Source of the DNA: Bacteroidales bacterium
GTDB taxonomy: Bacteria > Bacteroidota > Bacteroidia > Bacteroidales > WCHB1-69
Direction of reading: 5' to 3'
Assembly (NCBI GenBank): GCA_017525245.1
Contig: JAFXTE010000069.1
Coordinates: forward strand, 1 to 37,547
Length of the DNA stretch: 37,547 nt
The notes under the pieces are model-generated. The model ran no database searches and had not been told where the DNA came from. It saw only the letters and a list, made by a program, of their open reading frames with translations. Made by a program: the position numbers and the translations under genes. This document shows positions 6,381 to 15,317 of the stretch, piece by piece. Each line of letters begins with the position of its first letter. Position 1 is the first letter of the stretch.

Positions 6381-8801
6381 ATGGCGGGAAAAAAGACATT
6401 ATTTTTCATAATCTGTTACCTGATATTCCACATCTCATTGTCCGCCCAGAACATCACTGTGAGCGGCCATCTTTACGAGCGCGGGAGTCTGGAATCGTTG
6501 CCCGGAGGCTTGATTTACGAACCTGTTTCACAGACGGCCACCACAACGAATACATACGGCTTCTACACGCTTACATTGCCGTATCGCGAAGGTATGTATC
6601 TCGTTTTCAACAGTTTCGGCTATATCAACGATACCCTATGGATTCGCAGTGCCGAGAATGTCGAATACGATGCGCGACTGTCGAAAATCACGATGCTGGA
6701 AACAGTGACCATTAAGGGAGAAAAGACGAACACCGAGCAGGTGCAGATGAGTTCCATCAAACTGACCACCAGGGAGATACAACAAGTCCCGATGCTCTTT
6801 GGAGAAAAGGACGTCTTTAAGACGTTGCTGCTGCTGCCGGGTGTACAATCGGCCTCGGAGGGTACCTCCGGCATCTACGTGCGCGGCGGCGGTCCCGACC
6901 AAAACCTCATCATCCTCGACGAAGCCACTATCTATAACGCCAGCCACCTTTTAGGGTTCTTTTCCATCTTCAACGGCGATGCCATCAAATCCGTTGAGCT
7001 TGTAAAAGGTGGATTTCCTGCACGTTACGGCGGCCGGCTCTCCTCAGTCATCGACATCAACATGAAAGACGGCAACAAGGACAGTTACCACGTGGAAGGC
7101 GGCGTCGGGGTCATCTCCTCCAACGTGATGGTGGAGGGTCCCATCATCAAGGACAAGGCCTCCTTTATGATTTCCGGGCGCACCACCTACCTTGACCTGC
7201 TGATGATACCCCTCATGAAAATCACAGGAAATGGGGCGGCTGGTGGTTACTATTTCTTCGACCTGAACGGCAAATTCAATTTTGACCTCGGCAAAAAAGA
7301 CAAACTTTACCTCAGTGCCTATTTCGGTCGCGACAAATTCCACATAGCCCAAAGCGACCACAATATGGGAAACTCCGACAAGTACAAGATGGGGCTTTTT
7401 TGGCAGAATGCCACGACCACTGCGCGATGGAACCATCTGTTTTCCAATAAGATATTTTCCAATCTTTCGTTCGTGTTCAGCGATTACACGATGAACACCT
7501 ACATGAAGTACAAGTACTATTACGGACCCAATGACCCTGATAATGAGATGTTCAGCTCCGACTTCAATTCCGGCATCCGCGACTACACGCTGAAGTATGA
7601 TGTCTCTTTCCATCCGAATGCCACACACCGCATCCTCACTGGTGCGGCTGTCACTTACCATGAAGCACGGCCCAATGCCATGACCATGAAAACCGACACC
7701 CTCACATTGCGACAAGTAGATAAAAACCGCGGTCTGGAATACGCTGTCTATGTGGAAGATGAGATCAACATCCGCAACAAGTTCCGCATTAATCCGGGTG
7801 TCCGCTTAGTGGGGTTCTCCGTGCCGCGCAAAACCTGGTTCTCGCCAGAGCCACGACTCTCCATGAGCTACAATTTCCTTCCCAACCTGGCCTTGAAAGC
7901 ATCTTACGCCATGATGAGCCAGAACATGATTTTATTGAGTACCAGTACGATAGGACTTCCAACGGACTTGTGGGTACCCGTTACGGACAAGGTTCGGCCG
8001 CAACGCTCGCAACAAGTCGCACTTGGTTTGCACTACGACCTGAAAAAGCCGCAACTTTCATTCTCTTTGGAGGGTTATTACAAGAAAATGGACCACATTT
8101 TGGCATATAAGGAGGGTACTTCGTATTTCACCACTGCGCTTCAGCAACTGCTTGAAGAGGAGCAGAACAACAGTTTCGAAAGACAATGGTCTGATAACGT
8201 GACCTCTGGAAAGGGTTGGTCATACGGTGTGGAATTCCTTGTGCGTAAGGAAGTTGGAAAGTTTACAGGATGGATTGGCTACACGCTCTCCTGGACCAAG
8301 CAACAGTTCGACGAGCTGAACTTCGGGAAACCATTCTTCGCCCGCTACGATCGTCGGCATGATGTCTCCATCGTGCTGATGTACAGCCCGACCAAGAAGA
8401 TCAACCTCTCACTGTCGTGGGTTTTCGCCACCGGCAACGCTGTCACCCTGCCCACTTCGGTTTATACGGCTGAAGATCTTGAAGACTACATGGACATTTT
8501 CCTTCCAACCGAGGAGAACGTAATAAACATCTCCGGTTTTGTAGAGAATTACGGTAAGAAAAACGATTTCCGCATGAAACCGTTCCATCATCTTGATATC
8601 GGCGTGCAGTTTATCAAGCCGCACAAGAAAAACAACGGCCAGAGTATCTTTGAGATCAGCATTTATAACGTCTATAACCACCACAACCCGTTCTTCTATT
8701 TCACGGAACAAGATTACGTCAATGGTCAGGCCAGATATACGCTGAAACAGGTCAGCATTTTCCCGATTATCCCCACATTCACGTATCACTTCAAATTCTA
8801 A
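6381..8801 (+). CDS. TonB-dependent outer-membrane receptor with carboxypeptidase-like N-terminal domain
   Basis: An 806-residue outer-membrane transporter. A signal peptide (LFFIICYLIFHISLSAQ) is followed by a carboxypeptidase-regulatory-like domain (about 25-105). The plug domain has VFKTLLLLPGVQSASEGTSG and YVRGGGPDQNLIILDEA, then ARYGGRLSSVIDI. A long 22-strand barrel follows, ending in the aromatic TFTYHFKF expected for outer-membrane insertion. Such receptors take up large or scarce substrates with energy from TonB-ExbBD. The gene is followed after 4 bases by a DUF4249 lipoprotein, a pairing known in Bacteroidetes, so the two probably form one complex. The substrate cannot be told from the sequence. 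It is not SusC-like in length or in its partner (no SusD). Confidence 0.9.
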   Translation: MAGKKTLFFIICYLIFHISLSAQNITVSGHLYERGSLESLPGGLIYEPVSQTATTTNTYGFYTLTLPYREGMYLVFNSFGYINDTLWIRSAENVEYDARLSKITMLETVTIKGEKTNTEQVQMSSIKLTTREIQQVPMLFGEKDVFKTLLLLPGVQSASEGTSGIYVRGGGPDQNLIILDEATIYNASHLLGFFSIFNGDAIKSVELVKGGFPARYGGRLSSVIDINMKDGNKDSYHVEGGVGVISSNVMVEGPIIKDKASFMISGRTTYLDLLMIPLMKITGNGAAGGYYFFDLNGKFNFDLGKKDKLYLSAYFGRDKFHIAQSDHNMGNSDKYKMGLFWQNATTTARWNHLFSNKIFSNLSFVFSDYTMNTYMKYKYYYGPNDPDNEMFSSDFNSGIRDYTLKYDVSFHPNATHRILTGAAVTYHEARPNAMTMKTDTLTLRQVDKNRGLEYAVYVEDEINIRNKFRINPGVRLVGFSVPRKTWFSPEPRLSMSYNFLPNLALKASYAMMSQNMILLSTSTIGLPTDLWVPVTDKVRPQRSQQVALGLHYDLKKPQLSFSLEGYYKKMDHILAYKEGTSYFTTALQQLLEEEQNNSFERQWSDNVTSGKGWSYGVEFLVRKEVGKFTGWIGYTLSWTKQQFDELNFGKPFFARYDRRHDVSIVLMYSPTKKINLSLSWVFATGNAVTLPTSVYTAEDLEDYMDIFLPTEENVINISGFVENYGKKNDFRMKPFHHLDIGVQFIKPHKKNNGQSIFEISIYNVYNHHNPFFYFTEQDYVNGQARYTLKQVSIFPIIPTFTYHFKF

Positions 8802-8805
8802 GACA

Positions 8806-9750
8806 ATGAAATCGTTCAACATATTTCGACTTTTGGCGTTCACTTGTTGCGTTATAAGCGCACTCACCTTTTCGAGTTGTGTGGATGAGGTGCATATCGA
8901 CCAAGACTTTCATGAAACGCAGAAATTGGTGCTGTACTGCCGCCTGTGTCCGCAATTAGACACGACTTATATCTTGCTGAGTAACACCACGTTGTTATAC
9001 GCCAGCAGCAACATCGAAATGACGAATCTGAAAGACGGTGTAGTGGAACTTTCCGCTGACGGTCAGACATGGACACGCGCTGCCTATGATCAGTCTCGGC
9101 AACACTTTTTCTTGACGAAAGAGGAGTTTCCGATTGAAGAGGGGCACACTTACTACATCCGTGCGTCACATCCTGATTTTGAGGATGTTTCGTCCTCCTG
9201 CACTGTTCCCGTGACGCATGATGTGGGGTTCCGGTTCGACACTGTGACGGTGAATAGCGACATGCACTTAGGACAAATCAATGACTGGCCGCACCGGGAC
9301 GTGTATGCGGAATGGCGCGATGTGGCGGGTGAGGAGAACCATTATGCGCTGATGGGGAAGGTGTTGTTCACCCACAACGATTTCGGTGATGGTAGCGGTC
9401 CCATGGTAACCTCCTATTACTGGGATTTTTACACTGTCTGGATGTACCGGAACAACCAGGACTACCGGTATGTGTCCGATGAAGGCAATGACGGGGCGGT
9501 GATGCGATTCCTGGTGGATGAAAATCTTCCCATAGAGGGTGAAGGTGATTGGGATGACGAGGAAGACGAAAACGAGGACGAATACTTTTTCCTGTTCCTC
9601 GACCGCAACAGCTACTTATATGAGAAAACGTTAAACAACGATGACTACGACCTGAATTTCCTGATGTTGGAGCCCACGCACACCTTCACGAACATCGAAG
9701 GCGGCTTCGGGTTGTTCGGGGCGTTTAGTATGGTGAAGGTTGCGCGATAA
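8806..9750 (+). CDS. DUF4249 family lipoprotein, partner of the TonB receptor
   Basis: A 314-residue protein with a lipoprotein signal ending in a lipobox (LTFSSC, Cys25). The body has the DUF4249 pattern: KLVLYCRLCPQLDTTYILLSNT, an immunoglobulin-like YYIRASHPDFEDVSSSCTVP strand set, and a C-terminal FTNIEGGFGLFGA motif. DUF4249 proteins are surface or periplasm-facing lipoproteins encoded beside TonB receptors of the kind found here; the exact role is unknown. There is an acidic stretch near residues 244-260 (DDEEDENEDE). It starts 4 bases after the receptor stop, so the two genes are co-transcribed and probably translationally coupled. Confidence 0.85.
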   Translation: MKSFNIFRLLAFTCCVISALTFSSCVDEVHIDQDFHETQKLVLYCRLCPQLDTTYILLSNTTLLYASSNIEMTNLKDGVVELSADGQTWTRAAYDQSRQHFFLTKEEFPIEEGHTYYIRASHPDFEDVSSSCTVPVTHDVGFRFDTVTVNSDMHLGQINDWPHRDVYAEWRDVAGEENHYALMGKVLFTHNDFGDGSGPMVTSYYWDFYTVWMYRNNQDYRYVSDEGNDGAVMRFLVDENLPIEGEGDWDDEEDENEDEYFFLFLDRNSYLYEKTLNNDDYDLNFLMLEPTHTFTNIEGGFGLFGAFSMVKVAR

Positions 9751-9788
9751 GCTTGTAACCCATTTTCCCACTTAACCCAAAAAAATTG

Positions 9789-9796
9789 TACTTTTG
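9789..9796 (+). promoter_or_regulatory. -7 element TACTTTTG for aspS-mlaE
   Basis: TACTTTTG followed by CAAG, 36 bases before the aspS ATG. It fits the TAnnTTTG consensus. No convincing TTTG lies at the right distance upstream. Confidence 0.5.
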
Positions 9797-9832
9797 CAAG
9801 TTTGAATTTTTTGGAATAAAATCTCTCAGAAT

Positions 9833-11575
9833 ATGTATAGAACACATACTTGTGGCGAGCTGACGCTTGAGAATATTCAGCAAACCGTGACTTTGAGCGG
9901 TTGGATTCAGAAGATCCGCCATCTGGGCGGTATGATTTTCATTGACCTGCGCGACCGTTATGGCATCACGCAGCTGGCTTTCAACCATGAGGAGCGCCCC
10001 GAATTGTGCGAGCGCGCCGAACAGTTGGGTCGCGAATGGGTGATCCAGGTAACGGGCAAGGTGATTGAACGTTACAGCAAGAACAAGAACATCCCCACCG
10101 GCGACATCGAAATCGAGGTGCATGAGCTGAACGTGCTCAACGCCGCCGAGGTGCCGCCGTTCACCATTGAGGACGAGTCCGATGGCGGCGACGAACTGCG
10201 TATGCGCTACCGCTACCTCGACATCCGTCGCAACCCCGTGAAGAACAACCTCATCTTCCGTCATAAACTGGGTCTGGAGATCCGCAAATACCTGAGCGGA
10301 CAGGGATTCCTCGAAATCGAGACGCCGTTCCTCGTGAACAGCACCCCTGAAGGCGCCCGCGACTTCCTCGTGCCCTCCCGCATGAACCCCGGCGAGTTCT
10401 ACGCCCTGCCGCAGTCTCCCCAAACGCTGAAACAGCTGCTGATGATGGCCGGCATGGACCGCTATTTCCAAATCGTGCGCTGCTTCCGTGACGAAGATCT
10501 CCGCGCCGACCGTCAGCCCGAGTTCACCCAAGTCGATTGCGAGATGTCGTTCATCGAGCAGGAGGACATCCTCAACCTGTTCGAAGGTCTCGTACAACAT
10601 ATTTTCCGTACTTTCAAGGGAATGGAAATCGGCAAACTGGACCGCATGACCTGGAACGACGCGATGAAATACTACGGTTCCGACAAGCCCGACGCCCGCT
10701 TCGGGATGCGCTTTGTGGAGCTCAATGACGTGCTGCAGCACAAGGATTTCAAAGTCTTCAACGAGGCCGAGCTCATCGTCGGCATCAAGGCCGAGGGCTG
10801 CGGCAACTACTCCCGCAAGCAACTTGACAACCTCACCGAGTTCGTGAAGAGCCCGCGCGTGGGTGCCGCTGGTCTGGTCTATATCCTTTGCAATCAGGAT
10901 GGTACGTTCAAATCCTCCGTCGATAAATTCTACACGCAGGACGATCTGAAGGTCGTGGCCGAACGTTGCGACGCGCACGCTGGCGACCTCATCCTTATCC
11001 TCTCCGGCAAGGCGATGAAGACACGTAAGCAGATGTGCGAGCTGCGTCTCGAAATGGGCAACCGCCTCGGTCTGCGCAAGGCCGGCGAGTACAAGGCCAT
11101 GTGGGTCATCGACTTCCCGCTGTTGGAGTGGGACGAGGAGACGCAACGCTACTACGCTATGCACCACCCGTTCACCGCTCCGAAGCCCGAGCACGAAGAC
11201 TGGCTCGAGACCCGTCCCGGCGAGGTGCTGGCAAACGCTTACGACTTGGTTATCAATGGTTCTGAAATCGGCGGCGGCTCCATCCGTATCCACCGTCCGG
11301 AACTGCAGAAACGCATGTTCAAGGCCCTGAACTTCACCGAGGAGCAAGCGCAGAGCCAGTTCGGATTCCTCATCAACGCTTTCAAGTACGGTGCTCCGCC
11401 GCACGGTGGCATCGCCTTCGGCTTCGACCGTCTGTGCGCCGTGCTCAGCGACTGCGACAGCATCCGCGACTTCATCGCGTTCCCGAAGAACAACGCCGGT
11501 CGTGACACCATGCTGCCCGCCCCCACCCCGATCGATCCGAAGCAACTGGACGAACTGAACATCAAACTGAAATAA
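9833..11575 (+). CDS. aspS: Aspartyl-tRNA synthetase
   Basis: A 580-residue class II synthetase that charges tRNA-Asp. The N-terminal OB-fold anticodon-binding domain has [23 protein letters not shown]. Catalytic motif 2 is seen in [19 protein letters not shown] near residue 220. A bacterial-type GAD insertion lies between about 290 and 410, and motif 3 is GIAFGFDRL near residue 525. The length is normal for the bacterial (non-archaeal) form, which tends to charge only tRNA-Asp. The gene has its own -7 element and is followed without any gap by mlaE. Confidence 0.97.
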   Translation: MYRTHTCGELTLENIQQTVTLSGWIQKIRHLGGMIFIDLRDRYGITQLAFNHEERPELCERAEQLGREWVIQVTGKVIERYSKNKNIPTGDIEIEVHELNVLNAAEVPPFTIEDESDGGDELRMRYRYLDIRRNPVKNNLIFRHKLGLEIRKYLSGQGFLEIETPFLVNSTPEGARDFLVPSRMNPGEFYALPQSPQTLKQLLMMAGMDRYFQIVRCFRDEDLRADRQPEFTQVDCEMSFIEQEDILNLFEGLVQHIFRTFKGMEIGKLDRMTWNDAMKYYGSDKPDARFGMRFVELNDVLQHKDFKVFNEAELIVGIKAEGCGNYSRKQLDNLTEFVKSPRVGAAGLVYILCNQDGTFKSSVDKFYTQDDLKVVAERCDAHAGDLILILSGKAMKTRKQMCELRLEMGNRLGLRKAGEYKAMWVIDFPLLEWDEETQRYYAMHHPFTAPKPEHEDWLETRPGEVLANAYDLVINGSEIGGGSIRIHRPELQKRMFKALNFTEEQAQSQFGFLINAFKYGAPPHGGIAFGFDRLCAVLSDCDSIRDFIAFPKNNAGRDTMLPAPTPIDPKQLDELNIKLK

Positions 11576-12319
11576 ATGCTACGTCAGCTGCTCTCCACGA
11601 TCGGCGAATATCTCATCTTTCTCCGCAAAGTATTCTCCAAACCAGCCAAATGGTCCGTTTTTCTGAAGAAATGGGTGTTTGAGATGGACGCCATGGGCAT
11701 CGGCTCCATGCTGATTGTCTGCATCGTGTCGTTGGCCATGGGCAGCGTCATCACGTTGCAGACTGCCCTGCAAATCGAGAGCGGCTGGATTCCTTCTTGG
11801 ACAGTGGGTTTCGTCGCCCGCACCTCCATCGTGATGGAACTCTGTCCCACCATCATCAGTCTGTTGTTGGTGGGAAACCTCGGTTCGCGCATCACAGCAG
11901 AAATCGGCAGTATGCGGGTTACGGAACAAATTGATGCTTTGGAAGTTATGGGCATCAATCCGGCATCGCACTTAGTGTTGCCGAAGGTAACGGCTTCCAT
12001 CATCGTGAATCCAATCCTTTGCGTGTTCAGCATTGCATTCGCCCTTTTTGGCGGATTCTTGACCGTTTGGCTTACCAACTGTATCTCCACATACGACTTT
12101 ATGGACGGCCTTACTTACTGTTTTCGCGTCTATGACGTGGTCTATGCGCTGACGAAAACCTGCATCTTCGCCTTCATCATGTCCACCGTCGCCTCCTTCT
12201 ACGGCTACCGCATCGAAGGCGGTGCCTTGGAACTCGGCAAGGCCAGCACGCAAGGGATTGTAGTGTCGAGCTTCATCATCTTGGTGTTGAATGTGGTGAT
12301 TACGGATATAATGTTGTAA
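11576..12319 (+). CDS. mlaE: MlaE-type ABC transporter permease
   Basis: A 247-residue integral membrane protein of the MlaE/YrbE family, the permease of the phospholipid transport system that maintains outer-membrane asymmetry. It carries the family signature EIGSMRVTEQIDALEVMGI near residues 110-128, plus about five hydrophobic segments. The ATG follows the aspS stop TAA directly, so the two genes are co-transcribed. In Bacteroidetes the ATPase gene mlaF normally follows mlaE; here it lies 8 kb downstream at 20375, beyond the accessory block. No MCE-domain mlaD is visible. Confidence 0.92.
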   Translation: MLRQLLSTIGEYLIFLRKVFSKPAKWSVFLKKWVFEMDAMGIGSMLIVCIVSLAMGSVITLQTALQIESGWIPSWTVGFVARTSIVMELCPTIISLLLVGNLGSRITAEIGSMRVTEQIDALEVMGINPASHLVLPKVTASIIVNPILCVFSIAFALFGGFLTVWLTNCISTYDFMDGLTYCFRVYDVVYALTKTCIFAFIMSTVASFYGYRIEGGALELGKASTQGIVVSSFIILVLNVVITDIML

Positions 12320-12321
12320 AA

Positions 12322-12335
12322 GTGCCTGCGGGCAC
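12322..12335. terminator. Small hairpin between convergent genes
   Basis: GTGCC, a 4-base loop and GGCAC lie between the mlaE stop and the 3' end of the LytTR gene. There is no T run, so a termination role is only suggested by position. Confidence 0.3.
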
Positions 12336-12349
12336 GATTCCTCGCCACC

Positions 12350-13450
12350 CTATAGGCGGATAGAGTTCTCCTCCTCTTTCTCCGTTGTCGGAGTGTTGAC
12401 TATGTGGTAGCCACCAAATTTCTTGCTGCCGGAGTACTGGATTTTCCCCCTCTTCTTGAGTTCGTACAGACAACGATCCATTGTGGTTTTTGGATAGGAA
12501 GTGTGGGAAATGAGCTCCGTGGACCGGCAACCAGGATGCTCACTGATGTAGCTAAGCACAACATCGAGCTTCTTTTTTGGCGGAACAGACAGGTGTTTTT
12601 TACCCTTTTCCACTTTACCATCCAATCGTTTGTCATTCAAAACCTCTTGGCTCGCACGCAAGTATTCCTCAATGGCAGCGGGGGCATGAGGATATTTTTG
12701 GATGTCCAGATCGAATGTGAGGGGTTTTTCCATCCAAGGCACGGCCTTCATGACCACAGCCTCTCCATCACACAAGACGATATGTTGGACTGGGACAACG
12801 AAGGAGGAAGATATTCGGACAAATTCTTTATTATCAAGAAGTTGCATCAAATACTTAAGAGAGCAATAGCGGGTGTATTTAACACCGTCCACCGTATAGA
12901 TTTGCGTTTCATTCCCATTCTTCTTGCAATAGAAGATGTCATCAAGGAGTATATGCTGACAGTTGTTGTCCCCGTCACACACATCAATCATTCTGGCTTG
13001 CTGATAAACAACCCTGATCTCCGTTTCCAAAGACTGCTGCAGTTGTTTCCTTTCCGCTAACAAATAAGGGAAGAAGTTGAAGGCGAGATTGCGGCTAAAG
13101 ACTAAGAACAAGAACTTGAAAAAATAATTGAACATCCCAACTTCATTGATTCGAAATGCTTGACTTTGCGAAATGAACGGGTAGCCAACGGCCAGCTCAA
13201 TGCATCCTGCCACAAGACAGGCAGCAACAACCGAAAACCAATATAGCGATGTGCGGCCACGATACAATCTCTGATAAAAGACAAGATAGTTGGCGTACAG
13301 CGTGGCCAGCAGCAGCAATCCGGAAAACACCTCCTTGGCCGTACTTCCTAAATAGGGCCGAAGGTATGCGTTTCGTGAGAAAAACCACAGCAGGGCCGTG
13401 CAAGGCAGGATGTTCAGTAAAATAGTTGCAATTGTGTTCCGTCGTTTCAT
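12350..13450 (-). CDS. Membrane-anchored LytTR regulator with C-terminal winged helix
   Basis: A 366-residue protein. Four hydrophobic segments lie at about 7-25, 38-60, 68-90 and 105-131. A coiled linker (RKQLQQSLETEIRVVYQQ) follows. Residues 160-240 match a LytTR DNA-binding domain (LLDDIFYCKKNGNETQIYT, then FVRISSSFVVPVQHIV). Residues about 294-350 look like a winged helix (STELISHTSYPKTTMDRCLYE, GSKKFGGYH). There is no histidine-kinase domain and no receiver domain, so signal input must come through the membrane part or a partner. The gene is divergent from the block of exported proteins and shares a 290-base promoter region with it, so it probably controls that block. A TATCTTTG element lies 24 bases ahead of its ATG. 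Membrane LytTR proteins are known; the added winged helix is unusual. Confidence 0.75.
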   Translation of the reverse strand: MKRRNTIATILLNILPCTALLWFFSRNAYLRPYLGSTAKEVFSGLLLLATLYANYLVFYQRLYRGRTSLYWFSVVAACLVAGCIELAVGYPFISQSQAFRINEVGMFNYFFKFLFLVFSRNLAFNFFPYLLAERKQLQQSLETEIRVVYQQARMIDVCDGDNNCQHILLDDIFYCKKNGNETQIYTVDGVKYTRYCSLKYLMQLLDNKEFVRISSSFVVPVQHIVLCDGEAVVMKAVPWMEKPLTFDLDIQKYPHAPAAIEEYLRASQEVLNDKRLDGKVEKGKKHLSVPPKKKLDVVLSYISEHPGCRSTELISHTSYPKTTMDRCLYELKKRGKIQYSGSKKFGGYHIVNTPTTEKEEENSIRL

Positions 13451-13474
13451 AACATTGTTGTTTGATTACGGTGA

Positions 13475-13482
13475 CAAAGATA
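13475..13482 (-). promoter_or_regulatory. -7 element TATCTTTG (LytTR regulator)
   Basis: The minus strand reads TATCTTTG, a full TAnnTTTG match, 24 bases upstream of the regulator ATG at 13450. Confidence 0.55.
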
Positions 13483-13514
13483 ATCTTTTTATCCTTCCAT
13501 TATTCCACCAAAGA

Positions 13515-13527
13515 TTTTTAATGCCCC
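13515..13527 (-). promoter_or_regulatory. Candidate operator motif GGGGCATTAAAAA
   Basis: The minus strand reads GGGGCATTAAAAA, matching 13662-13674 on the plus strand at 10 of 13 positions. It lies about 33 bases upstream of the regulator -7 element. It overlaps a hairpin whose arms are TTAATGCC (13518-13525) and GGCATTAA (13543-13550). Confidence 0.45.
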
Positions 13528-13641
13528 AAAACATCGCTTTGAGGCATTAAATCACTATATTGTTGTAAAATACTTATTATCAGGCATTTACGCTATACGA
13601 AAACTGTTTTCAAAATAGCATAGTGTCATATTATTGAGCAT

Positions 13642-13674
13642 GGGGAGCATATTTTTGGCGTGGGGCATAAAATT
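13642..13674 (+). promoter_or_regulatory. Candidate LytTR operator: two direct motif copies
   Basis: GGGGAGCATATTTTT (from 13642) and GGGGCATAAAATT (from 13662) are spaced exactly 20 bases apart, about two helical turns, and end 16 bases before the -7 element of the divergent block. LytTR proteins generally bind paired direct repeats about two turns apart, so this is a plausible site. Confidence 0.45.
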
Positions 13675-13690
13675 GATTGGTGTTTGATAG

Positions 13691-13698
13691 TATTTTTG
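13691..13698 (+). promoter_or_regulatory. -7 element TATTTTTG for the exported-protein block
   Basis: TATTTTTG followed by CCGCC, 42 bases before the first gene of the block at 13741. It is the only clear full-consensus promoter found ahead of the seven genes. Confidence 0.6.
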
Positions 13699-13740
13699 CC
13701 GCCGAAAAAAGTAACATATTAACACCAAAATCAAAATGCA

Positions 13741-14238
13741 ATGAAAAAAGTATTGACATTGACACTGCTCGCGGCCACGTTGCTTGGCGCATGCGAGAAA
13801 GAAAGCAAAATGGCAGGGGCAAACCAGCCCTCTCCTAACAGAGTTGTGGTCATCCCTTCGGATGGTAAAACAGCATCCGCCACAATACTCGTATCACAAA
13901 TCGGACTTGATGGAAAAACCTGTAACGGATGTGTTTTGGATGGTGGGGATTACATCCATGTGGACTGTATGGGAGAAGGACACTATTGTGCATTTGCCGC
14001 ATCTGTCCAGTTGCAACAGGTCGGCACCGCCGTCACCGCCACGACCACGGACACGTTCGGTCTGACCTCGGAGGATTTCTTCCTCATGCCAAGCCGCTCC
14101 TTGGATTATGAAGATGAGAAAGGGAGCCACATCTTCCTGAACATTCCCGGGCAGATGGTCTATCGGAACACCGCCACGCAGCAGTTTACGTTTACGGGGC
14201 TATTCTTCAGCAACAGGGCAGCTTACAGTAACAATTAA
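13741..14238 (+). CDS. Small lipoprotein of unknown function
   Basis: A 165-residue protein with a lipoprotein signal and lipobox LLGAC (Cys18). The mature part begins with a charged linker (EKESKMAG) and has a central Cys-containing segment (GKTCNGCVLDGGDYIHVDCMG) with a C-x2-C and further Cys residues, then a Thr-rich strand region. No family was recognised. The Cys cluster could form disulfides or bind a ligand. It is the first gene of the same-strand block and lies closest to the candidate operator. A gap of 83 bases separates it from the next gene. Confidence 0.7.
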   Translation: MKKVLTLTLLAATLLGACEKESKMAGANQPSPNRVVVIPSDGKTASATILVSQIGLDGKTCNGCVLDGGDYIHVDCMGEGHYCAFAASVQLQQVGTAVTATTTDTFGLTSEDFFLMPSRSLDYEDEKGSHIFLNIPGQMVYRNTATQQFTFTGLFFSNRAAYSNN

Positions 14239-14321
14239 GAATTGATTGCAAAAAACCTGTCTGCACGGCTTTTGGGTTAATTTTAGAAATTATTTTATTC
14301 ACATATTAAATAGCAAAGAGT

Positions 14322-15305
14322 ATGAAAAAAATGTTTAGTTTATGTGTCTGTGTAGTGGCACTTGTTTTAGTTTCATGTGACAAAGAAAAGGTTTATAACC
14401 CTCAGGATTCTGCGTTAAGAGCTGGAAACAAAAGTGTCAGAACTTTTGAAAGCATGGATGATTTGTATCGGGAAATCAATCTTTTGAATGATATGGACTT
14501 CAATGAAATCGTTTCATACGAAGACATGAATGGATACCAATCATTCGGGAGGCTTGCTTACCAAGCGGTGGAGACAATTCTTCAAGACTCCTCAAATCCA
14601 GACCTTATGTTACGTCAACTCAACAACTATCAACTTTATCTGCAAACAATCACAGAGGGCACAACTCAATATGTTGACATTCGGTACGACAACACTCCGT
14701 TCACTTTTATCATGAACAAAGACAGAATTTTTATTGTGGCCGATAGTGTTTATAAAGTATTTGACACCTGTATAGTAAAGTGTGGAATTAGTCAAAAAGA
14801 AAGTCTGATTTTTATGGACGAGAATGACTTAAGAGAGATTGAAGACACCCCAGAGTTTCATATTTGTTCGCTAAATCCCCCCTTTGCCATCACTCAAAGT
14901 AAATACAGTAATTACGGTGATCATATACAGCAAGACGCAGTAAACGACAAAGAGAAAGTGAAAACCGATCTTTACAGTATCCCTGTGGATAGCAGAATGG
15001 TGAATGGCAGGTTATGCTTCACTGCTTATATGTATCTAAAAATAAAAGGATTTCGAAAATTTGCCGGAACTTTCTGGCCAGTGCAACGGACTTTGTCCGA
15101 CAACATTGCGGGCGGGATGGTTGTCCACACAACCGAATACTGGAATTCGGTGTCAGGCGGATCGGAAGGATTCCAACGGACAGAAAACATCATCGCAAAA
15201 CCACTTCAAATGCCTGAATACATCACTTCTCCAGCCATTTACATAAGTTATGCTGTCGGCTATGGACGTATTCCCGCAGTTGCAGCTGTCTATAATTTCC
15301 AGTAA
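14322..15305 (+). CDS. Lipoprotein of unknown function (327 residues)
   Basis: A lipoprotein signal (MFSLCVCVVALVLVSC, lipobox LVSC, Cys19) is followed by a mature region with no recognised domain. Its N-terminal third is acidic and helical (FESMDDLYREINLLNDMDFN), the middle has alternating strands, and the C-terminus ends in an aromatic strand (AAVYNFQ). It may resemble Bacteroidetes DUF4848-type lipoproteins, but this could not be confirmed. It is 12 bases upstream of the first of two barrel genes, so it is probably part of the same transcript and may be exposed at the cell surface. Confidence 0.7.
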   Translation: MKKMFSLCVCVVALVLVSCDKEKVYNPQDSALRAGNKSVRTFESMDDLYREINLLNDMDFNEIVSYEDMNGYQSFGRLAYQAVETILQDSSNPDLMLRQLNNYQLYLQTITEGTTQYVDIRYDNTPFTFIMNKDRIFIVADSVYKVFDTCIVKCGISQKESLIFMDENDLREIEDTPEFHICSLNPPFAITQSKYSNYGDHIQQDAVNDKEKVKTDLYSIPVDSRMVNGRLCFTAYMYLKIKGFRKFAGTFWPVQRTLSDNIAGGMVVHTTEYWNSVSGGSEGFQRTENIIAKPLQMPEYITSPAIYISYAVGYGRIPAVAAVYNFQ

Positions 15306-15317
15306 TACACTCTTCTT

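Noticed and set aside
6381-9750. SusC/SusD polysaccharide utilisation pair
   Set aside because: The receptor is about 800 residues and its partner is a DUF4249 lipoprotein, not SusD; no glycoside hydrolases are nearby.
9725-11545. 606-codon minus-strand open frame
   Set aside because: It lies entirely opposite aspS, has low-complexity Val/Ala/Leu/His composition and no domain; it results from the GC-rich codon use of aspS.
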